Part shown: positions 59,142-64,000 of the stretch, piece by piece | How the letters are laid out: every line of letters starts with the position of its first letter | Position numbering within the stretch: position 1 is the first letter of the stretch | From: an uncultured bacterium | GTDB lineage: Bacteria > DRYD01 | Direction: 5' to 3' | DNA length: 64,000 bases | Assembly: GCA_937139605.1 (NCBI GenBank) | Contig: CAKZQG010000002.1 | Location: 24,457-88,456, forward strand | Program-made: the position numbers and the translations under genes | The notes under the pieces: model-generated | What the model was told of the DNA's origin: nothing | Seen by the model: the letters and a program-made list of their open reading frames with translations, nothing else | Database searches by the model: none

Positions 59142-59531
59142 ATGAAATGTCCAGTATGTAATGAAAATCTTAATATTGCTTATAAATTTAATGTTGAAAT
59201 TGATTATTGTCCTAAGTGTAGAGGGATTTGGTTAGATAGAGGAGAATTAGAAAAAATTATTGAACTTTCTATTAATCAGGAATATTCTTCTTATAATAAA
59301 AAATCTAAAGAAAACTATCATTATGATAAAGATTATCATTATGATAAAAACTATAATGAATATCATCAAGAAAAAAATTATAACAGATCTTATAATGAAT
59401 CTCAATATTATTACGATAAAGAACATAATAAGTATTATGATAAATATTATGAAAATCATAGATATTATGATAAACATAAAAAAAAGAAAAAATTTAAAAG
59501 CTTTTTAGAAGAATTATTTGATATTTTCTAA
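59142..59531 (+). CDS. zf-TFIIB family zinc-ribbon protein with Tyr/His/Lys-rich tail
   Basis: 'MKCPVCNENLNIAYKFNVEIDYCPKCRGIWLDRGELEKII' zinc ribbon; degenerate 'HYDKDYHYDKNYNEYHQ' repeats. Confidence 0.8.
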   Translation: MKCPVCNENLNIAYKFNVEIDYCPKCRGIWLDRGELEKIIELSINQEYSSYNKKSKENYHYDKDYHYDKNYNEYHQEKNYNRSYNESQYYYDKEHNKYYDKYYENHRYYDKHKKKKKFKSFLEELFDIF

Positions 59532-59615
59532 ATATAACTTTATATAGTTTTTATATTACTTTAAAGGAAATTTCATTTTAAGGAATAATAAAATAAATAG
59601 GGGGTAATATTATTT

Positions 59616-60290
59616 ATGGATGAAAAAATGATTGAAAATCAAAACCTATTGGATTATAAAAAAGAGGGGTTAGTGGATTTATTAGTTGATTTTAATAGAA
59701 GTAAATTACCTATTCCAAGGAGTGGATTGGAAACTGAATCTAATTTAGGTAGGTTTGGAGCTTTAAAGGAACCTTCTTTAAAAGATAAAATCCCACCAGT
59801 TTATTTAGAAACTTTACCAGGAGGACAATTGCTATTAACTAAATTAGATGATTTTTTAGCTTGGTCTAGGGCTAACTCTTTATGGTATTTGCTCTTTGGA
59901 TTAGCATGCTGTGCTATAGAGTTAATGGCTACTGGAGCAAGTAGATTTGATTTTGAAAGGTTAGGGATGCCTTTTAGAGCTTCTCCAAGACAAGCAGACT
60001 TAATGATTTTAGCAGGAACTATTACTTGGAAAATGGCTCCAAGAGTTAGATTACTATATGAGCAGATGGCTCATCCTAAATATGTTATAGCTATGGGAAC
60101 CTGTACTATCAGAGGTGGCCCATATGTATATCAATGTTATTCAGTTTTACCTGGGGCAGATATGATTGTTCCAGTAGATGTATATGTCCCTGGCTGTCCA
60201 CCAAGACCAGAAGCACTACTTCACGGATGTATTGTCCTACAAGAAAAAATAAGAAACTCTAATAAAAATAATAACAATAATAATAAATAA
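59616..60290 (+). CDS. nuoB: NADH-quinone oxidoreductase subunit B
   Basis: '[76 protein letters not shown]', '[19 protein letters not shown]'. Confidence 0.93.
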   Translation: MDEKMIENQNLLDYKKEGLVDLLVDFNRSKLPIPRSGLETESNLGRFGALKEPSLKDKIPPVYLETLPGGQLLLTKLDDFLAWSRANSLWYLLFGLACCAIELMATGASRFDFERLGMPFRASPRQADLMILAGTITWKMAPRVRLLYEQMAHPKYVIAMGTCTIRGGPYVYQCYSVLPGADMIVPVDVYVPGCPPRPEALLHGCIVLQEKIRNSNKNNNNNNK

Positions 60291-60331
60291 AATAACAACA
60301 AAATAGTAATAAAAAATATAGTAATAAAGTA

Positions 60332-60613
60332 GTGGGATTTGATTTTTTTATTGGATTTATTCTGTTATCTTTATTAATATTTATAGATTTTTCTACAAGA
60401 CTTCTATATTTATGGTTTGTTTATAGAAAAATAAAAATAGATTATATTTTTTTTGTTTTTTTTAGGTTATCTTTAATTTTTATAGTTATGCTTTTAGGTA
60501 TTAAAGTTTTACCGAATTCTATTTATTTTATTATAGGATTTTTAATTTATTTTTTATTTTCTCCTGTTATATGGAGGTTTATCTTAAAATACCAACAAAA
60601 AACTAAAAATTAA
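60332..60613 (+). CDS. Small multi-TM hypothetical protein
   Basis: 93-aa ORF, three hydrophobic segments. Confidence 0.45.
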   Translation: MGFDFFIGFILLSLLIFIDFSTRLLYLWFVYRKIKIDYIFFVFFRLSLIFIVMLLGIKVLPNSIYFIIGFLIYFLFSPVIWRFILKYQQKTKN

Positions 60614-60616
60614 GAT

Positions 60617-62711
60617 ATGCTTTCTTTTTTTAGGATTTTAAAGGGATTATCAAAGATAGATGTACCGGAACATAGTTTAGAGTATAATAGATGCTTTAAG
60701 AGGGGTAGCTGTTATATTAGTTATTTTATTTCATTTATTTCCTGATATTTTTCCGTTTGGATATGTTGGGGTTGATATATTTTTTGTTATTTCTGGGTAT
60801 CTTATAACAAAAATAATTATAAAACAAATATTAGAAAATAAATTTAGTTTTTGGATATTTTATAGTAATCAAATTAGAAGGATATTTCCTGCTATGTTGG
60901 TTGTTATTGTTTTTTCTTTAGTAATGGGGTATTTATTTTTATGGCCGGAATATTATCAATATTTAGCTAAACATGTTAATGCTGCTTTGGTTTTTCAAGA
61001 GAATTTCAGATTAATTAAAGAAAATAAATAATAGTAGGAGCAGTTTTATTTATTTTGGCCTTTTATTTTAGTTATTTTATTTAGAGTATTTAAAGATAAT
61101 AAAAATAATTTAGTTTATGGAGTTTTATCAATATTTTTCCTATTTTTTATTAGTGCTTATATTTTTAAATTAGGTTATTATCATAGTATATCTAGATTCT
61201 GGGAATTATCCTTAGGTGCTGTTTTAGCTTCTATTGATATTCATATTAAAGATAATTCTTTATTTATTCAAAAAATAAGGAAATTATTTATTAATTATCA
61301 AAGTTTAATAATAATTTTATTTATAATTGCTGTATTACTGAATTATAATGTTAAGAGTTTTAGTTTATTACATTTATTTTTGGTTGATATTTTTACATTT
61401 TTTATTATATTTAGTTTTGTTAATAAAGAGAATAGCTTATTTTCAAAGGGATTTATATGGTATAGTGGAGTTATTAGTTATTCTTTATATTTGTGGCATC
61501 ATGTTTTGTTAAGTTTTGCTAATTTTTTGGATAATTCTATTTATACTAAAATATATTTATCACCTAATAATTTTGCTTCATTTTATTTAAATATAAATGT
61601 TTTATTGTTATCATATGTTTTATCTCATTTAACGTATAAGTTTATAGAGTTTCCGTTTAGGAGAGTAAAGAATTTTAAAAAAGTGATATTTTTATTATTT
61701 TTATCATTTATTTTAATTGAGATTGCGGCTTATATTGATAAAAAGAGAGGTTTGTTTAAAAGATTTCATATTGATTTTGAAAATTATGCTAAAAATTTTT
61801 GTGTGGTTCAAAATGAAAAAACTGGATTAAATTTGGTTAAAAAGATATTAAAAAGTGATCCTGTTAATGACGGTATTAAAGCTACTACTGATGATTTAAA
61901 TCAAAATAATTTTATCATATTAATAGGGGATTCTCATGCTTTTATGCTTTATGAAGGATTAGCTAATTATATTAAAAAATTAAATTATAATTTATTATTA
62001 GTTTCTAATTCAGGGAATGCTCCATTTTATAAAGATATACTTGTATCTTCTTCTGTTAATAAAAAAGATTTAGAAAAATATTTTAAGCAAGTATATGATA
62101 TATATAAGATATTAGATTATATGATAAGAAATAAAAAAGTAAAAAAAGTGATTTTTTGCTGTAGATTTATTGCTTACTATATGTCAAATGATTATGGGAT
62201 TTATTCTAAATTTTCTAATAAAAATGATTCTAATAAATATCAGATAGTATTTTCTGATTATTTTAAAGATCCTGTTAATTATAATCAGAAGGAGGTTTTT
62301 AAAAAAAGATTAAAAGATACTTTTGAATATTTTTCATTAAGAGATATTGATTTTTATTTTGTTTTAGATATCCCTAATTTAGGGTTTGAACCTAAGGTTT
62401 ATTCTTATCAATTTTTTGAATTAAATAAAGCATTAAAAAAAATTATTGGAATTAATGTATTTAATTATATTGATAAGATATATTATCAAGATTATTATAA
62501 AAGACAGTATATTTATAATAAGTTTATATTGAATATAGCTAAGGGATATCCTAAGGTAAAAATAATAGATTTATCAAAAGCAATGTGTGATAAGAATTAT
62601 TGTTATATAATAAAAGATGGAAATTATTTATACCTTGATGATGATCATTTAAATATAACTGGTTCATATTATGTTGCTCCTTTTATAGTAAAGAATATTT
62701 TGGAAAAATAA
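60617..62711 (+). pseudogene. Acyltransferase-3 (OafA-like) / SGNH hydrolase protein, disrupted
   Basis: 'IIDALRGVAVILVILFHLFPDIFPFGYVGVDIFFVISGYLITKI...ENFRLIKENK***EQFYLFWPFILVIL...YSLYLWHHVLL...FIILIGDSHAFMLYEGL'; frameshift near 60684 and stops TAA TAG TAG at 61029-61037. Confidence 0.85.
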
Positions 62712-62755
62712 AGGATAAAGTTAATATTAGTTGAATAAGTAAAAAAAGGAGGTAT

Positions 62756-63127
62756 TTGTTTATGAGAATAAAGAGAGGGGTAATAAAGAAAAAGGCACAT
62801 AAAAAGATATTGAAATTAGCTAGAGGATATAAAGGCGCAAGGAGTAGAAGGTTTAAGACTGCTAATGAAGCAGTAATGCATGCAGGAAAATATTCTTATA
62901 GAGATAGAAAACAAAAGAAAAGAGATTTTAGAAAACTTTGGATAGAAAGAATTAATGCTGCTGTTAGACAATTCAATTTATCTTATTCTAAATTCATTGG
63001 TTTATTAAAGAAAAATAATATAAAAATAGATAGAAAGAATCTACAGCTTTTGGCAGTTGAAAATTTTGATGTATTTTCTAAATTAGTTGAACAACTTCAA
63101 AATAAAGAATTAGTTCTGAATAAGTAA
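62756..63127 (+). CDS. rplT: 50S ribosomal protein L20
   Basis: '[66 protein letters not shown]'; likely start ATG at 62762. Confidence 0.97.
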   Translation: MFMRIKRGVIKKKAHKKILKLARGYKGARSRRFKTANEAVMHAGKYSYRDRKQKKRDFRKLWIERINAAVRQFNLSYSKFIGLLKKNNIKIDRKNLQLLAVENFDVFSKLVEQLQNKELVLNK

Positions 63128-63201
63128 ATTTTAATTATAAATAAATTTTGATATAAGAAATGAGTAGGAATTTTTGAAGAAATTTATAATATTAAAAAGG
63201 G

Positions 63202-63306
63202 GGTATAGCGATTAAAAATATTTTGCCAAACAGGGGCAAAAAAAATATACCTGTTGCTCTGAAAGAGACCGGTTGCTCTGATTTTTATACGAGCTAAAAG
63301 GAGCTC
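63202..63306 (+). promoter_or_regulatory. Structured 5' UTR of RRM protein gene
   Basis: GGTATA(63202-63207)/TATACC(63246-63251) enclosing TTTTGCC/GGCAAAA; direct repeat GTTGCTCTGA at 63253 and 63272; GAGCT-AAAAGG-AGCTC hairpin before the SD. Confidence 0.45.
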
Positions 63307-63327
63307 TTGGAGTTCAAGGAGGTTCTT

Positions 63328-63675
63328 GTGTCTAAATTGTTCGTAGGTAACTTAAGCTATCAATTAACAGAAGAGGAGTTTAAAAACACTTTCGAACCCT
63401 ATGGTAGTATAAAAAATTTAAGACTACTAACTAATAAGGGGTTTGGATTTGTAGAATACGAAACTCCTGAAGAAGCTCAAAAAGCTATAGAAAATTTAAA
63501 TGGTAAAGAACTCAAAGGAAGACCAATGAGAGTAGAATTAGCTAAACCTAGAGAAGAAGGATTTAGATCTAATAATAACAGATTTAGAAATAGAGGCTTC
63601 TCTTCTTCTAGAGGATCATCCTCTAAAACCTCTTCTAATAGAAACTTTAGAAGAAATTTCTCTAAATCAGAATAG
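63328..63675 (+). CDS. RRM-type RNA-binding protein
   Basis: 'KLFVGNLSYQLTEEEFKNTFEPYGSIKNLRLLTNKGFGFVEYETPEEAQKAIENLNGKELKGRPMRVELA' (RNP1/RNP2), R/S/N-rich tail; GTG 63328 has SD AAGGAGG, so the track start 63307 is probably too early. Confidence 0.93.
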   Translation: MSKLFVGNLSYQLTEEEFKNTFEPYGSIKNLRLLTNKGFGFVEYETPEEAQKAIENLNGKELKGRPMRVELAKPREEGFRSNNNRFRNRGFSSSRGSSSKTSSNRNFRRNFSKSE

Positions 63676-63956
63676 TTCCTATTAAATTATAAATTAAATC
63701 ATCAATTCTTTTTGCTATACCCCCTCTTTATTCTATCCATATTTCATATCTAAATCTATTTATTTCTATCTAAATGTTTTTATATTATTTTTAATTTATA
63801 TTTTTATAAATAAAATTATAAATTTTTTTATTTTTTTATCTTAATTTTTAAGGAGGATTTTTTTTTTTAATATAAAATTTAAAAATATAAAACTAAAAAT
63901 AAAGATTTAAAAAATTTAGTTATAAAAAATAAAAAAATAAAAGGAGGGGGTTAAAA

Positions 63957-64000
63957 GTGAATAATGTAAAAAAATATTTTAAAATAGCAGTTTTTTTAAT
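63957..64000 (+). CDS. N-terminus of a protein running off the window (MNNVKKYFKIAVFL...)
   Basis: GTG start with AAGGAGGGGG SD; hydrophobic N-terminus. Confidence 0.5.
   Translation, partial: MNNVKKYFKIAVFL

Noticed and set aside
59247-59508. Alternative-frame ORFs within the zinc-ribbon gene repeats
   Set aside because: Arise from the repetitive A/T-rich coding sequence; only the main frame has the Cys motif and SD.
1-64000. CRISPR array
   Set aside because: No regularly spaced 20-40 nt direct repeats with unique spacers were seen; the 180-bp periodicity at 29.5-30.0 kb is coding.

Overview
AT-rich (roughly 70-75% A+T by eye) bacterial chromosomal window, densely coded, from a diderm-type organism (beta-barrel porin-like protein, SPOR protein). 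Lineage is not assigned. The left half is mostly housekeeping: ACT protein, AMMECR1, galT, Memo, leuD, glyA, ftsE, a GAF/HD-GYP protein, a BatA-like VWA protein, ndk, a fused trehalose-6-P synthase/phosphatase, tRNA-Leu(UAG), dprA, tpiA and a kinase-TPR protein. Two segments form a nitrate-respiration/molybdenum-cofactor island: 22.2-29.0 kb (LuxR-type HTH, moaD, moaE, radical SAM/SPASM, moeA, porin-like, moeB-rhodanese) and 46.8-58.9 kb (small membrane ORF, narGHJI, narK, mobA, moaB/mog, MOT1-type molybdate transporter, moaA). Between them is an accessory zone with delta-60 repeat genes and remnants, an AAA-ATPase/PD-(D/E)XK gene, a retron-like reverse transcriptase, three tandem paralogues of an unrecognised secreted/membrane family, and gene remnants (HAD acid phosphatase, hemerythrin, delta-60). 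The best candidate for an undescribed system is the retron-type RT at 38959-40128 (-). Its catalytic box reads YADN rather than YADD and its VTG box reads VLG. It is preceded on the same strand by a compact hairpin-rich element that contains a 32-codon ORF and a perfect 12-bp intrinsic terminator. Other points of interest are a predicted H-type pseudoknot leader upstream of moaB, an acyltransferase-SGNH pseudogene, and several structured intergenic elements. All calls come from reading the sequence and recalled family motifs; no searches or folding programs were run.
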